NCBI GenBank assembly: GCA_013396915.1
Contig: VWZL01000593.1
Location: 318,777-382,776, forward strand
Length of the DNA stretch: 64,000 nucleotides
Origin: Stercorarius parasiticus
Lineage: Eukaryota; Chordata; Aves; Charadriiformes; Stercorariidae
Direction: 5' to 3'
This document shows positions 50,529 through 62,633 of this stretch, piece by piece (within the stretch, counting starts at the first letter, position 1; each line of letters opens with the position of its first letter). The position numbers and the translations under genes were made by a program. The notes under the pieces are model-generated. The model searched no databases, had not been told where the DNA came from, and saw only the letters and a list, made by a program, of their open reading frames with translations.

Positions 50529-52147
50529 AAACCTGTCACTGAGCAAAGCCATAATTTATTAATTTGAATTTAAAATGGGAAGATAGAAACCAGGTTTTGG
50601 TGTAGATATTAAATCCTCTCAACACAGAATATGTATTTCATACACATTTTTCATATGCCTTGTTCCACAAGCAATTCCATTTTTTATAGGTTTTAAAAAA
50701 CATTAATGTCCTCGGGCTTGAGTCAGTTTTGCTATTTAACTGAAATTTGGCCAAAGATAAGTATAATTTCTTGTGTAAACCCTTCATCTACATTTCCTTC
50801 TCATTTGAGAAGGGATTGTATTTTCCCCCATGGCACTAGAGGATCTGCCCCGGCAGCTGACTTTTAGCAGGTCATCTGATAACCTGATCAGGACCACAGG
50901 GGAGGCAGGACTTTTGAGCTGGGTCATAATTCTCTCTCTCAGGTGACAAGTTACTGTTTAGCCCGGAGCATGAATTTAGTCATAATTTTCCCTCTTCCCT
51001 TCCTTCCTCCTGCTACAAGTGGTTCTTGCTTTTGGTTTTGGTTTGGGGCTTTTTTTACAGAAATATGCAAACATAACTTGCTTGGTTTAGACATTCCTGC
51101 TTGGACTGGAACACCCCAAAAGCAATAAGTGTGCTGAAAAATGCAGTACTGGCTGGGTAAAAACAAGTCAGCACTTCCCTGGCTGAACAGATGTTCTTGC
51201 TCATACCCACATGATGCTTTCCTTCCTGGATGCTGGTTTTCTACATTTATGTTTCTTAGCAATTCTCTGTGAGAATAGCATAGTGTGTTGTTATACCTGC
51301 GTAGCTCTTTTGAGTTACAGTGAACTACATTGAAACTGATACTAAAATGATACAAATCAATTCTTGTGGTGCTTCGTGGCAATTTGTTCATGTGGCTTTT
51401 ATCAATCACATTCTTCTTTTAGTTTGTATTGGCTTTTATTTTCTTGTCTTTGGCATTTGTACAGTTTCTTCCCAACACATATCTGATTAAAACACAGCAG
51501 CCCTTCATCATTGCTGTCATTTGAATAACTTTTAACTCTTAGCCAAACTATTTAATACAATCTTAGATATCAAATAGCATAAAATAAGATTCTCAAAACA
51601 AATTGAAAGGTAGACTTCTGAGACCGTGTGAGAGCAGTAAAGCCTTGATGCCATTGGGGACTGAGTAAAAAAGCTTGAGCATATACTTTCTTTTAAGATG
51701 GGAGTTTAAAGAGATTTGAGTCCTTTGCTGGATCAGGTGACAAAGTGCTTTCCACTGCAAGGAATCACAACATATATTCATCAGCATCACAAGGCAGTCT
51801 GTTTAATAAAATAGGTAGCTACTGTACCAAAAATAGCAAATTCCATCGCATATAGGTTGTATTAAGCACATTTGAATAGTCTGTGTTAGAGCAATGCCTT
51901 TCTTGATTGCTTAAAAGCTTCTGAACAGCCTTAGGGTTGAATAACATGCAAAACTGGTGTACCTACATTTCTGTACTTGCTGTGTATACCAGTACCATAA
52001 TGACTGGAGGAATATAACTGTCCCATATGTATATACACCTGTCTCATAGTGCAGAACTACCCCAGTGTAGGTCAACTTTGAAAAGTTCATTAGAAACAAT
52101 GCTACTGACTGTATTCTGTGTTTTATTTGATTTATCTTTTAAAAAAT

Positions 52148-52775
52148 CATACAATCATAGAATAGTTTGGGTTGGAAGGGGCCTTTATAGGTCATCTAGT
52201 CCAACCCCACTGAAATCAGCAGGGACATCTTCAACTTAATCAGGTTGCTCAGAGCCCCATCCAACCTGACCTTGAATGTTTCCAGGGATGGGGCATCTAC
52301 CACCTCCCTGGGCAACCTGTTCCAGTGTTTCACCACCCTCATTGTAGAAGATTTCTTCTTTATACCTAGTCTAAACTTACCTTCTTTTAGTTTAAATCCA
52401 TTATCCCTTGTCCTATTGCAACAGGCCCTGCTAAAAATTTGTCCCCATCTTTCCTGTAGCGCGCGCCCACACACACACACACCCGCTTTAAGTACTGGAA
52501 GGCCACAATAAGGTGTCCCTGGACCCTTCTCCTCCAGGCTGAACAACCCCAACTCTCTCAGCCTGTCCTCACAGGAGAGGTGCTCCAGCCCTCTGACCAT
52601 TTTCGTGACCCTCCTCTGGACCCGCTCCAACAGGTCCATGTCTTTCCTGTGCTGAGGACTCCAAACCTGGACGCTGTACTCCAGGTCAGGTCTCACCAGA
52701 GCCAAGTAGAGGGGCAGAATCACCTTCATCGACCTGCTGGCCATGCTTCTTTTGATGCAGCCCAGGCTGAGGTTC
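52148..52775 (-). mobile_element. CR1 LINE 3' fragment, antisense
   Basis: Read on the minus strand, the element ends in CTATGATTGTATG at 52148 and shows the CR1 3' consensus (CCAACCCAAAC near 52165, GTTGCCCAGGGAGGTGG near 52300). The minus-strand frame (52196-52795) encodes [49 protein letters not shown] and FKLKEGKFRLGIKKK. The middle (about 52440-52530) departs from the usual CR1 protein and then returns, implying two compensating frameshifts. A CA run at 52463-52480 lies in that part. It is 5'-truncated with no catalytic domain. Confidence 0.92.
52463..52480. repeat. (CA)n microsatellite inside the antisense CR1
   Basis: About nine CA units preceded by GCGCGCGCC. The run falls in the CR1 segment where the reverse-transcriptase frame is disturbed, so repeat expansion probably contributed to the frameshift. 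Confidence 0.9.
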
Positions 52776-53761
52776 CCAGACATAAAAATAACCAAACCAT
52801 GCAGGCAGAAATTAACTCAAATAGAGCAACCCTGAGAACTGATCTTCACTCAGAAAATTAAAGAAGGCTCTTAAACTTCACAAACTGTCATCGAATAAAA
52901 GTATGCCTATACAGTTTTCAGCAAATTCAACTGGATGTAATTGATAACAATGTACAGCTTGTTTGCACACCATGACATAAAAGCAAATCAGTTTAAAATC
53001 AGTCAACTGATACAGTCAATTGGAATAAATTCTTTGAGTGAATCACTCTTATTTCCACTGCATTTTCCTTTAGGTTTTTAAAAAAAGACCTTATCAGTCA
53101 TACCCACTTCTAAATGTATCCACATCAGGGGTGGGTTTGCAGCAATTTAAACTAATTGATTTCTAAGCCAATTTAGATGCATCACTAATCAAATTCTGTG
53201 AGACCAGCTTGATGCCAATGTGTGCAATGATACAGAATTCTGCTTACCCCACCTTAAGTTTATTAAGTATTCAGAAAACCACTGGGAGTAAAAACCAGTA
53301 GAAGCTTGTTTTCTTGCTAACATCAGCAGCAGACGAAGAAGGTACACTTCCAGCTTAAGCAGAAGGGAACAACTTTTACCGTCATTTCTTTCTTATACAG
53401 GAATCACACTTTGAAGTGTCAATACCCCAGCCAAATGCTGCCTTTTGAAAGTTAGTTGCAATGAAGAGCTTAAAAAGAAAATCCTTGCAGTAATGTTGAA
53501 AACAGTGATGTCCAACTATGCTAATATCCAGCTAGTTTAAATGCTACATGATCAGATTACTCAGAGATAATTGCCTTGCTTAAGTCTTCTCTAGGTTCAC
53601 AGGTTAGTTTCTGGGATTCACAGATTTAGAAGAGGAGAATCCTAATTATTCTCTAGTCCGACCTCCTACATGACAAAACCTGTACAATTTCAACCTGCAA
53701 TTTCTCCATCAAATTGATGACAAGCTCATCTTAAAATGACTGACTGCTAACTTGCTTTATC
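52776..53761. other. Intronic DNA between CR1 and the solo LTR
   Basis: AT-rich unique sequence. Nothing recognisable was seen. Confidence 0.6.
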
Positions 53762-53766
53762 ATCAG
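53762..53766. repeat. Left target-site duplication (ATCAG) of the solo LTR
   Basis: ATCAG directly precedes the TGTCC start of the LTR and is repeated immediately after its ACA end. Confidence 0.85.
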
Positions 53767-54440
53767 TGTCCTGGTTTGAGGTAAAACAGAACCAATTTTC
53801 TGATTTGTAATTTTACTTTTTAGCTGGGCCTCTTCTAACTGACTGAATCTGAAATTAACAGCATATTGTTCAGGAACTGTTGGCTCTCAGAGTGATAAGA
53901 CCTGATTATACCAAGGAATGGTATGCACAGAGGCTCTTGCTTATACTTATTGCTNNNNNNNNNNNNNNNNNNNNNNNNNNNNNNNNNNNNNNNNNNNNNN
54001 NNNNNNNNNNNNNNNNNNNNNNNNNNNNNNNNNNNNNNNNNNNNNNNNNNNNNNNNNNNNNNNNNNNNNNNNNNNNNNNNNNNNNNNNNNNNNNNNNNNN
54101 NNNNNNNNNNNNNNNNNNNNNNNNNNNNNNNNNNNNNNNNNNNNNNNNNNNNNNNNNNNNNNNNNNNNNNNNNCTGGGACTTTCCCTGTGTCTGCTGGTG
54201 ACACAATCGTCATCCTGGGAGCTGGATACAGTTTTGTATATATTGTATACTTTTTTTTAATTTAATTTTATTCTATTATTATTATTTACTATTTTCTTAT
54301 TTATTATTATTTTCATTGAAGTAGTTTAGTTCTTTTTCTAAACTCATAAATCTCCTTCTGTCTTCCTCTCCCCTCTGAGGAGAAAGGGGGGGGAAGGCCA
54401 TCTGTCGTTCTGATTGGCCAATCCGGCCAAAACCACGACA
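53767..54440 (+). mobile_element. Solo LTR of an avian endogenous retrovirus (ERVL-like), with an assembly gap inside
   Basis: The element begins TGTCCTGGTTTGAG and ends CCAAAACCACGACA, so it has the TG...CA termini of an LTR. It is flanked by a perfect 5-bp duplication, ATCAG, at 53762-53766 and 54441-54445, which fixes both ends. A TTTTGTATATATTGTATA segment and an ATT-rich tract are typical of this widespread avian LTR group. No retroviral coding sequence adjoins it, so it is a solo LTR left by LTR-LTR recombination. A 219-base run of N (53955-54173) removes its middle, so true length is uncertain. Placement in ERVL rests on family resemblance and duplication length. Confidence 0.85.
53955..54173. 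other. Assembly gap (219 N)
   Basis: A run of N lies wholly inside the solo LTR. Open frames drawn across it are artefacts. The gap probably reflects a hard-to-assemble repeat. Confidence 0.99.
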
Positions 54441-54445
54441 ATCAG
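54441..54445. repeat. Right target-site duplication (ATCAG) of the solo LTR
   Basis: ATCAG directly follows the ACGACA end of the LTR and matches the left copy exactly. Confidence 0.85.
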
Positions 54446-54779
54446 TCATCTCCATTGCCACCATGGGAGGATGAGAGACTGGCAGCAAAGGATCAGGAAG
54501 GAGAAAATGCAGTCCTTCTTAATGAACGGCAAAGGAGGGCATGATGCACAGTCATGAATAACATGTGGCCTTGGTTCTGACCACACATCTGCCCTGATAT
54601 ATCTCCAGGTTTGATAGGATTCAAGTCTCCTGTGTATTGGCTCCTCAGATATTAGATATTCCATTTGCAACTGAAGGGAAACCATATATACAAGAGTATA
54701 TTAATATGTCCAGCACCAGTAGTTACAAATACGACATGATCATTTCAAGAAATAGCACCTACAGTAATATACCCAAACA
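54446..54779. other. Intronic DNA between the solo LTR and the sense CR1
   Basis: Short unique spacer. The ATG at 54637 here opens into the CR1 frame only by chance. Confidence 0.6.
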
Positions 54780-55382
54780 GAGTGGCAAGTGTATCAGGAA
54801 CAGTGTGGCCAGTAGGACTAGAGAAGTTATCATCCCCCTATACTCAGCACTGGTGAGGACCCACGTCGAGTACTGTGTCCAGTTTTGGGTCCTTCACTAC
54901 AGGAAAGACATTGAGGTGCTGGAGCCTGTCCAGAGAAGGGCAACAAAGCTGGTGAGGGGTCTGGAGAACAAGTCTTATGAGGAGCAACTGAGGGAGCTGG
55001 GATTATTTAGCCTGGAGAAAAGGAGGCCGAGGGGAGACCTTATCGCTCTCTACAACTGCCTGAAAGGAGGTTGTGGCAAGGTGGGGGTTGGTCTCTTCTC
55101 CCAGGTAACAGGCGATAGGACAAGAGGAAATGGCCTCAAGTTGCACCAGGGGAGGTTTAGATTGGATGTTAGGAAAAATTTCTTCACTGAAAGGGTTATT
55201 AAGCGTTGGAGCAGGCTGCCCAGCGAAGTGGTGGAGTCACCATCCCTGGAGGTGTTTAAAAGACAGGTAGACATAATGCTTAGAGATATGGTTTAGTAAT
55301 GGGTTTTGTCAGAGTTAGGTTGGTGGTTGGACTAGATGATCTGAAAGGTCCGTTCCAACCCAGGCAATTCTATGATTCTATG
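54780..55382 (+). mobile_element. CR1 LINE 3' fragment, sense, reverse-transcriptase C-terminus still open
   Basis: The fragment ends with ATTCTATGATTCTATG, the CR1 terminal repeat. Its translation carries the CR1 ORF2 C-terminus: [58 protein letters not shown] and [18 protein letters not shown]. The frame is intact to a natural stop at 55294-55296. An ATG upstream in unique DNA (54637) joins this frame by chance. The element is 5'-truncated and lacks the catalytic part of the polymerase, so it cannot move itself. The open frame suggests a fairly young insertion. Confidence 0.92.
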
Positions 55383-58300
55383 CTCACTGCCCAACTGTAT
55401 GTTGAAAGAGCTACTGGTATAGTCTGGAAATTAGGCTGTGTATTCACAGTTCAGGTCACGTTTTCAGGAATCCAGATCCAATACAGAAACATAAATAAGA
55501 GACAGGTTTTCAGGGGATTAGGCCTAAGAACTTGCAATGTGCACTTGCAGTCCAAGTCTTTACAGCCAACCATTCCTCAGTGGTCAAAAAAATAAGTGAT
55601 TGTTTTCTCAGAGTATGCTTGGATTTTAAACTTTTTAAATACAACTTCCTAGCTAAGGTGGCTAGATACTTGCAGAAAGTTCATCCCCCTCTGTTTCTGA
55701 AAATCCAGGCTTTGGTTCTTGCTCTGTGTTTTTACTTAAATAGCTGCTTACATATATGTGTCTGTATTTGGTTAGTACAACACCACATTAAAACAAAATT
55801 GCCCATTTTGTTTTATTAACAATATTGCCAGAGGGAAAAAGATGCAAATTCTGGAATTTGAGAGTGCTGCAGTAACACATAACAAAGTGTTATATCAAAG
55901 TGCCAGTGAAGTTGCTTCCTGGAAAAATATATGGGAAAAGGATCTGATTTCATCAAGCTGCATATTATTACATTTATTTACTCTTACACATTCTTGGTCT
56001 AAGTGGGATAAACTACCATATTTCACAAGGTTTCCTCTGTTTTCCATAAATGCCTTTTATAAGATGAATGTATTGATATTCAGAAAGCTTATTAATTTCT
56101 TACCATGGTGATTTTATGACATGTAAGTTCTGAAACATAAAATATCCTTTTTTTAATCTAAAATTCTAATGTTTGTCATTTTCCATGAGTGCTCTGAACA
56201 GGAGGGGAAATATGAAGCATTTGGTGAAGTACTTAAGTGCAGAAAGCATTTGTATGGTTTGCTAGATTCAGTTTAAGCTATAGATCAGTGTTTCCCTGAT
56301 TTTCTCAGGAAAAAAAAAGCTGTACGGATGAAAAGAGATGGTAAATAATTCATACGCTAACTAAAAAAGACCACGCTGCTGCATTGTTTTTCTTTCTTCT
56401 TTTCACTCTTCTCCAATATGCTTCATTGAATGTAGAGGCTGATGTTCTCTATCAGATACCTCCTACCATGACTGTTTTGAAGCCGTTTGAATCTTCAAAG
56501 TTCTCAGAGAGCATCTGCCTGGAACAGACTCACACCATCATCCCCGCAGATCTTGGTGGTGTTTTTCCAGATGCTTTGTTGGTAACCAGAGTTTAAGGAC
56601 AAGGTCAAAATAGTTTCACTTCTGTCTTCCTTCTCAGCCAGACAGAATTTCAGTTTGAGCAGCTATTCATATGTGGTCCATGGGTTTGTAACTTCATCAC
56701 GTCCCATGAGTCAATGGCCAGGATTGAACCTGTCTGTAAAGCACCACCTCCATAGGTACGGTGCAGTTTTATCCCATGGAGACAGCTACTGGCAAGGGAA
56801 TGCTAGAAACAAATGCTCCTGTTGTCCTCTCCAGCTGCTCGCTCTAGGTAAAAAGGCAAGGGAACTCATGCATTAGCTGAAATGAAATCTAGGGTTTGCA
56901 CGTGGTCATATTCTTACCTATTTTATCTCTGTCTTCAGAAAAGGTAAAGTCAAGTCCTAATTGCTTGACACCAGTAAAGATCACAGATTTTAGGAGTAAA
57001 GTATTATAAGCCATCCTAGCAATGATCCACTTTGGGTAATGACTTTCAGTTTACGTGAAATCTTTTTTCCAGAGTTTCGGTTGTTTATAGACTTCTTGGC
57101 TTTGGGGCCAAATGAGTTGAATTGCTTTATTTGCATGCTGTTAACGTACTGGTAATTTTTATGTATAAAGAAGTTCAGCTATGGCTGTATAATACAAGGA
57201 GTGAAGTGGGTCTCATAGGAAACCTACATGCACTGAATTTTGTCTGTGCATCCATAATTTGTGGTGATATCCTAGTGATAAACTGCATTTAGCAGACACC
57301 TTTGGCTGTCTCACCTGTTCTCTCTACACTAATTCAGCTTCCCTGGGATAGCAATTAAACTTCTGACTGGCATCAGCAGCTTCCAGCAGCAGACATTAAA
57401 AGAAAAAAAAAAAAAATCTGCTTGAGAAATATTCACCTGTCATCCACTGACTATGCACGTGCAGATTTTATGACTCGATCCATTTGAGATGCAGGATGAC
57501 CCATATTTAGTCTCACCTCCCTCTTAGGTTTCAGGACATCTTTTAGTACGGTACCCAGCTGGGAAGCTGGAGGCACCCTACTTGCGAACGAAAATGTTCC
57601 AGATTTATGCAAAGATCACCAGCACCGGCTTGTAGACCTCAGAATATATGGGATATTAAATTTCAACATTGTGGTGCTATTGTGTGGAGTAAAGATGGTT
57701 CAGACACTTTGTATAGATTTCTGCAGGATTTTAGTTATCAGTTATGCCTGTTTCCAAGTGGCTTTTGTTGGATAAGATATCTGGTTTTGTGGTGGGGGTA
57801 GGGAAAAAGCTTGGCCTTGGCAGAACCACGAAGATGGCATGGTACAGAGATTTCAGTAGTTCTCATTTGGGATAATGACATCCATAACTCACTCTGGTAT
57901 TATTCCCTTGGGCAGTTTAGAACATCTTATGAAAATCTTTATTTCAGTTATTTAATAGTAAACCTCTGCATCCTCAGAAGCCATCGGCTATATGAAAATA
58001 GTTTTTTATTAAGAAAATGCATGCTCTGTTTTCATACTAGTTTTTTGCATGTACAAATAACAATACAGGATCTGAAATCCTATTTCCAAGCATTCCCCCC
58101 AAACCTCAACAAAGTCAGGAAAAAAGTGCATGGTAAAGAGAATAACAGCTCTGTGTGAGTCTAACAAGCCCAATCAAGCACTGCACCTCTGTGTGAGGAG
58201 CTTGGGGGCTGCAGTTGTGAGGCTCAGGTCTCCTTGGATGTGCCTACATCCGTGTTTTGTGTCGCGGTTGTGTGAGGTGCAAGGGCACTGCTGTTAACAT

Positions 58301-59849
58301 ACCTGTTTAACAGACAGTATATCAGAAGACTTGAGGTCCATCTGTGTGGGGTGGAAGAACTCCTGCCTTGAACCTTGATACTTAGCTGTGCACAAGTTGT
58401 GTCCTTTGCTGCTCCTTCCAAACCATGCAATTAGTTGTTTTCCTCAAGAGAAACACTGTTATTTTAATTAACTTTAAATTTGCACTTTCATTTATTCTTG
58501 TATTTGTTAACCAAGCGTATAGGAGACTGCCAAATTAGAAAGATATTGCTTACATATCTCATCACTTGAACCGTTCAAAGGCCTGCATGAATTTGATCTC
58601 TTCACAAATATAGTAATCTGCCTTGGGGTTCTCCTGAGCACCCATTCACTGAGCTAAAAATCTGTGTTTGCGTGCTGATGTTTGTTCCCGAGGGCTCATC
58701 TCCCTAGTGAGCATGTTTAAACAACTGAAGTGCTCTTACAATGAAACATTCAAATTCAAGCCTTTATTATTATGCAATCTGGGATTATTTTTTTTATCAT
58801 TAGACTTCCTTCTGAACTGGGTGGTTGACACTCCCTGTTCCAAATTCCTGTCCCATGAGCTAGTTGTTTGGAAAAACTGGCTAGGAGGACAAACACCATG
58901 ACTTTTTTTTTTTTTTTTTATCTGGAGAAAGTGCTTTTTCACTAGGTATTTGGGATTAAACTGTAACCCAAAGGCAGGCCGCAGAAATGGGATAAAGATC
59001 AAAACGAAAAGGAGAGCATTGCTTAGTGCATTGATCCAGCTGGAAACGGTGGGCCTGATTCAAGGTGCTTTGAGAGTCAGGATTCTTGCACATGATTTAA
59101 CTAGTTTCTGGATTAAACCTTACATATGCCCTAGGAAAGAAATATATACCTGCTCCAGCAGCACGTGTGCTCTGGAAAAGAATATGAAAAGCTTCTCTAT
59201 ATTGTGACAAACTGAAGGTTCACATACATTTGCTATTCAGAAAAAGTTATTTCTCATTAACTCCATGTCTAAACAACATTTAATGAAAACTTAGGCTACT
59301 TTGACTTGACTCTCCAGTCAGATCAGTTTCCGTACAGAACTTCGCTCCTTGATCCCTGTCCAAGAACATATTTATCAAGGAATTTATACAGCCCTTTAAA
59401 TTCACTTCCTGATGTGAATTAAACTAACTTTCATGTGCGAAACCCCTCGAAAATTCCCTGTGTGTGAAGTGAGGATTTCTCCATCTTTTTCATGCGTCCC
59501 ATGGTCGTGTAATCTTCTCCTTCAGAGTCCCCTGCCGGGCAGTCCATCTCTGCTGCGGGACAGCTAGATGGATGAGCTTCCCCTTTGCCCATGGGGACAA
59601 AGTGATGTGATGTGCTCTTCCCGCACGGACTGACCACTCAGGCTCTTCTTGGCTGCACAAGGAGAGTGCCTCCAAGGTTTTGCCATTTTCCCTGGGGAGT
59701 ACCCCTTTTGTTTTCAAGCAGCTTAGCATTTAAAAGACCATAGCCACTTGAAAAAAGCCGGCAGATCCTTCAGGTTGCCATGTCGCAAGTTGCCAGGTTC
59801 TTGAAAGCACAAGAAGAAAAACCGATGCACCGAATCCCTTTCCTTGTTG
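55383..59849. other. DLGAP1 intronic DNA, no recognised element
   Basis: AT-rich, with an A-run near 57400 and the poly-T at 58903. No exon or transposon was recognised. ORFs are short and low in information. Confidence 0.6.
58903..58919. repeat. Poly-T tract (17 T)
   Basis: An uninterrupted homopolymer with no retroposed sequence recognised beside it. Confidence 0.97.
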
Positions 59850-60060
59850 TGCTTCAGCCATTGGGAGGGCTCGGCCGGCTATGACATTTAGAGAGCAGCT
59901 GCCTCCGACGGCGGCGGCCGGAGCATTGTTTTGTTGTCGTTTCTGCAGAGGAGCGGCGGGAGCTTACATCATTTCCAGTAATGAAGTGCCTGGGGTTCTT
60001 TTATGACTTGCACACTCCGCTTCTCCGGAGCTGTACAGTGTGTGCTGCGTGACTCCAGGA
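59850..60060 (+). promoter_or_regulatory. CpG-dense block, candidate internal promoter or alternative 5' exon
   Basis: In a CpG-poor window this block holds about a dozen CpGs within roughly 100 bases, around CGGCCGGC and CCGACGGCGGCGGCCGG. An inverted CCAAT box (ATTGG, 59860-59864) sits at its left edge. Short ORFs start at 59881 (41 codons) and 59981 (23 codons, beginning MKCLGFFYDL). It lies about 2.6 kb upstream of the DLGAP1 exon in sense orientation. DLGAP1 is known to have shorter isoforms from alternative 5' ends, so an internal promoter or first exon is plausible. I see no TATA box and cannot prove transcription. A GC-rich enhancer or conserved noncoding element is equally possible. 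Confidence 0.4.
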
Positions 60061-62610
60061 AACTGAGGATTTGTTTTGACTTGCTAAGAGAGCGTTTGCT
60101 GTTTCTCTTTACAATTTCACCGTATGACTTGTCAATTCTCTCCCCCTTTTAAGAGTAACTTCAGATTTAATTAGCTGAGCGCAAACATCTTTCATTGCAG
60201 TGTGGATTAGACTCCTCATTGAGTACATTTACCAACAGAATGAAAGACATCTTAATCAGGCGTTTCTGTATTTGTACTGCTGTGTCCAGAGTGCCCGGTA
60301 GCTGTCAATAGGCAGTTGCTATTGACTCTCTTTCTAGGGGGAGATAACCAGTGATGTGGGGACCGGTCTTGTTAAGGCTTGCTTTTTATTTTTGAAGCTC
60401 TCTCTACTACCTAAGAGCACTTTTCAAGTGTGTCTCTTTATCGTTTCCCTCTCTGCCGTGTAAGAAAAATACTTATGAGCTTTGCTGGGATGTCCTGAAG
60501 GTGCTGGCATCTCCCCAGGAGTTCCACAGTGACCCTGCCTACCGTATTTTAAATGGGCCAATTTATACTTTGCTGAATTGCAAAGTAGCATTGCACACAA
60601 ACCTCTGTTTGACAAGTTTGGCACCGGCTTCCCAAAGCGTTACCTCCGTATACCTCTTGTGTATGTGCTTTGAATTCTTCAGTGGTGAATTTCTGTTTGC
60701 ATTTCCACCCCTCAGAGAACATTCTCCAGACCACAAACCACCTGGGTCCTTTCTGGGGTATCATCACCCAAGCAGCATCCCGCACGATTGTCCGTAAGTC
60801 CCGGAGTAAATGGTTGTGCTGCAGCAACAGCAGGTGATTTGCCTGAGCGTGCACAGTCACAACAAATGCTTTTTGGCAGCATCAAAACCAATGAAGAACG
60901 GCACCAAATTCACAATCCCCTTTGTAAAATTGTCATCCTTTCTGTTAGTTCCAGGTATTGGTCTTGTCATAAGCACTTTAAAAAACACCTTTAACCCCTA
61001 TCAACTATTCATTTTCCCAGAGTTAAAATTTGACAAGTTCATTTTTAGCCATCTCTTCTCTCAAAGATGCCGTGGTTTCTGTTTGATTCTTCAGAAGTGA
61101 ATCATAGTTTCAAAACCCTCACTACCTTAGTGAAACACTCTTTTTCCATTAGTACTCAACGTGTTTAACATGGGTTCAGACATGTTATCAGAAACTTAGA
61201 CGAGTCCTTAAAAAAAAAATCCCATGTGATTTCATGCCCTGGAAACACCTTTTATGCTATAACTATTCCTACAGCTATTGGGAGATGTGAGGCATATGTA
61301 TCTGAGCTAGTCAAATTAATACCATAATGGCTCCTGGCTCGACAAGCACGTACAGTGCAAACAGAGAGCAGAACAGCTGTAGCTGAGTTACCTTTTATGT
61401 GGGTGGCATAGACGTCTGCCAATTAAAATGAACTGATGAATAATTCCTTGCCATATGATTACTGTTAATAAGAATTTATGTTAACATGTTTGTGTCTGAA
61501 CTTTGCACAGGTTCATGCCTGCATTTATTTTCTTAAAAAACAGAGCATATCATGATTGTTTTTTTGTTCTTAATGGACTTTCTTTCCTCGTTTGAAAGCA
61601 TTCCAGGACTTCAGCAACGCAGAGCTGCCAGCTATCCCTTAAAGGAAGATGGTTTTATCTCCATGCAGTGCTTTCTGCATGTAATTCTGTAAACACAGGC
61701 CAATAGTTTTTAACCTGGGAACCTCAAGCTAATCTTCTAAATCCATATAGAAGCACTTACAAACAGAGCATGGCCTTCAAAATATGAAAAGAGCAGTCCT
61801 CATGAACTTTTATTAAAGTCTCTTTTGGTGCAAACGTTTATACTTACACTTTCCTTTAAGTAGTCCCACTGACTGACGGGCTTTAGCCATTGACTTCATT
61901 ACACTAACTCCCTGTGTGTAAAATTAAACATTTTTTTTTCCAGAACAGATACGTTATATTTATGATGAGAAAATTAGGCGTGGCAAAATGTTGTTTTAAA
62001 TATGTCTTCAGCAGCTTGCAAAGCATTTCAAAGTATTTGAGAAGTCTGTGCAACAAGTGAGAAATTTTATAGTAAGAAATACCCAAGTCCAAGCACGGTG
62101 AGGGTTAACAGACTTTGACCTAGGATGGTTTGGGGATCTCACTCTGATCAGAAAAATGTAGTCTAAAATTCTACATAAGCTTGGTAAATACAGTAGGCAA
62201 GGGTAGAGAGACAGAAAACAATTGCAATAAAACAGTATAGTTTAGCTAGGATAAGTGGTTGGAGACTTATCATCCTTGTTTGGAAGCCATGAGCAGAACA
62301 AACATTTCGGTGGACTTGTTCCCACGGGACTTAGAACAGTTAGTAGAAAATCTACTGGAGAAAACAATCCTAAAAAGACTGAAGAGGAACTTGGCAAATA
62401 GATAATTTCTTGCCCTCTACTGGCAATTCTGCCACTCACATCAGTAGGAACAGAGGACACTGGTAAGTGAGGTATTTCCATGGCACTTACATTGGAGCTT
62501 TTGGGGGCTCTTTGGCTAACAGCATCCTCCTTACATCTGCTCTGTCGATGCTCACGGGCGCTTTGAGATCATATTTGCATCCATTTTCCCTGCAGTGTCA
62601 ATAAATCAAG
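60061..62610. other. DLGAP1 intronic DNA upstream of the coding exon
   Basis: No coding exon seen. Overlapping chance ORFs on both strands occur at 60.42-61.1 kb. If the CpG block at 59.9 kb is a promoter, the first donor of that transcript should lie here. Confidence 0.55.
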
Positions 62611-62633
62611 AACTCTTATGTGTTTTTTTCCAG
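62611..62633 (+). promoter_or_regulatory. DLGAP1: 3' splice acceptor of the DLGAP1 exon
   Basis: A run of seven T followed by CCAG ends at 62633. The sequence CTTAT at 62615-62619 fits a loose branch-point consensus but is close to the AG. A second acceptor-like site (TTTTCCCTGCAG, ending at 62595) lies 38 bases upstream. Both are followed by the same TGTCA. Only the downstream site keeps the DLGAP1 frame. Confidence 0.85.

Larger units (their letters stand above)
42591..52147. other. DLGAP1 intronic DNA with two exon-like segments
   Basis: Apart from the segments at 43447 and 44890, the tandem duplication at 49550 and the inverted repeat at 50508, this is AT-rich unique sequence without recognised repeats or genes. 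CpG density is raised from about 44560 to 45010. Confidence 0.55.

Noticed and set aside
52196..52795. 199-codon minus-strand ORF as a host gene
   Set aside because: It is CR1 ORF2 sequence with internal frame disturbance.
53835..54265. Several ORFs crossing the N run
   Set aside because: They exist only because N is translated as X. The interval is an LTR.
54637..55296. 219-codon plus-strand ORF as a host gene
   Set aside because: From about codon 50 it is CR1 reverse-transcriptase C-terminus. The upstream ATG is in unrelated unique DNA.
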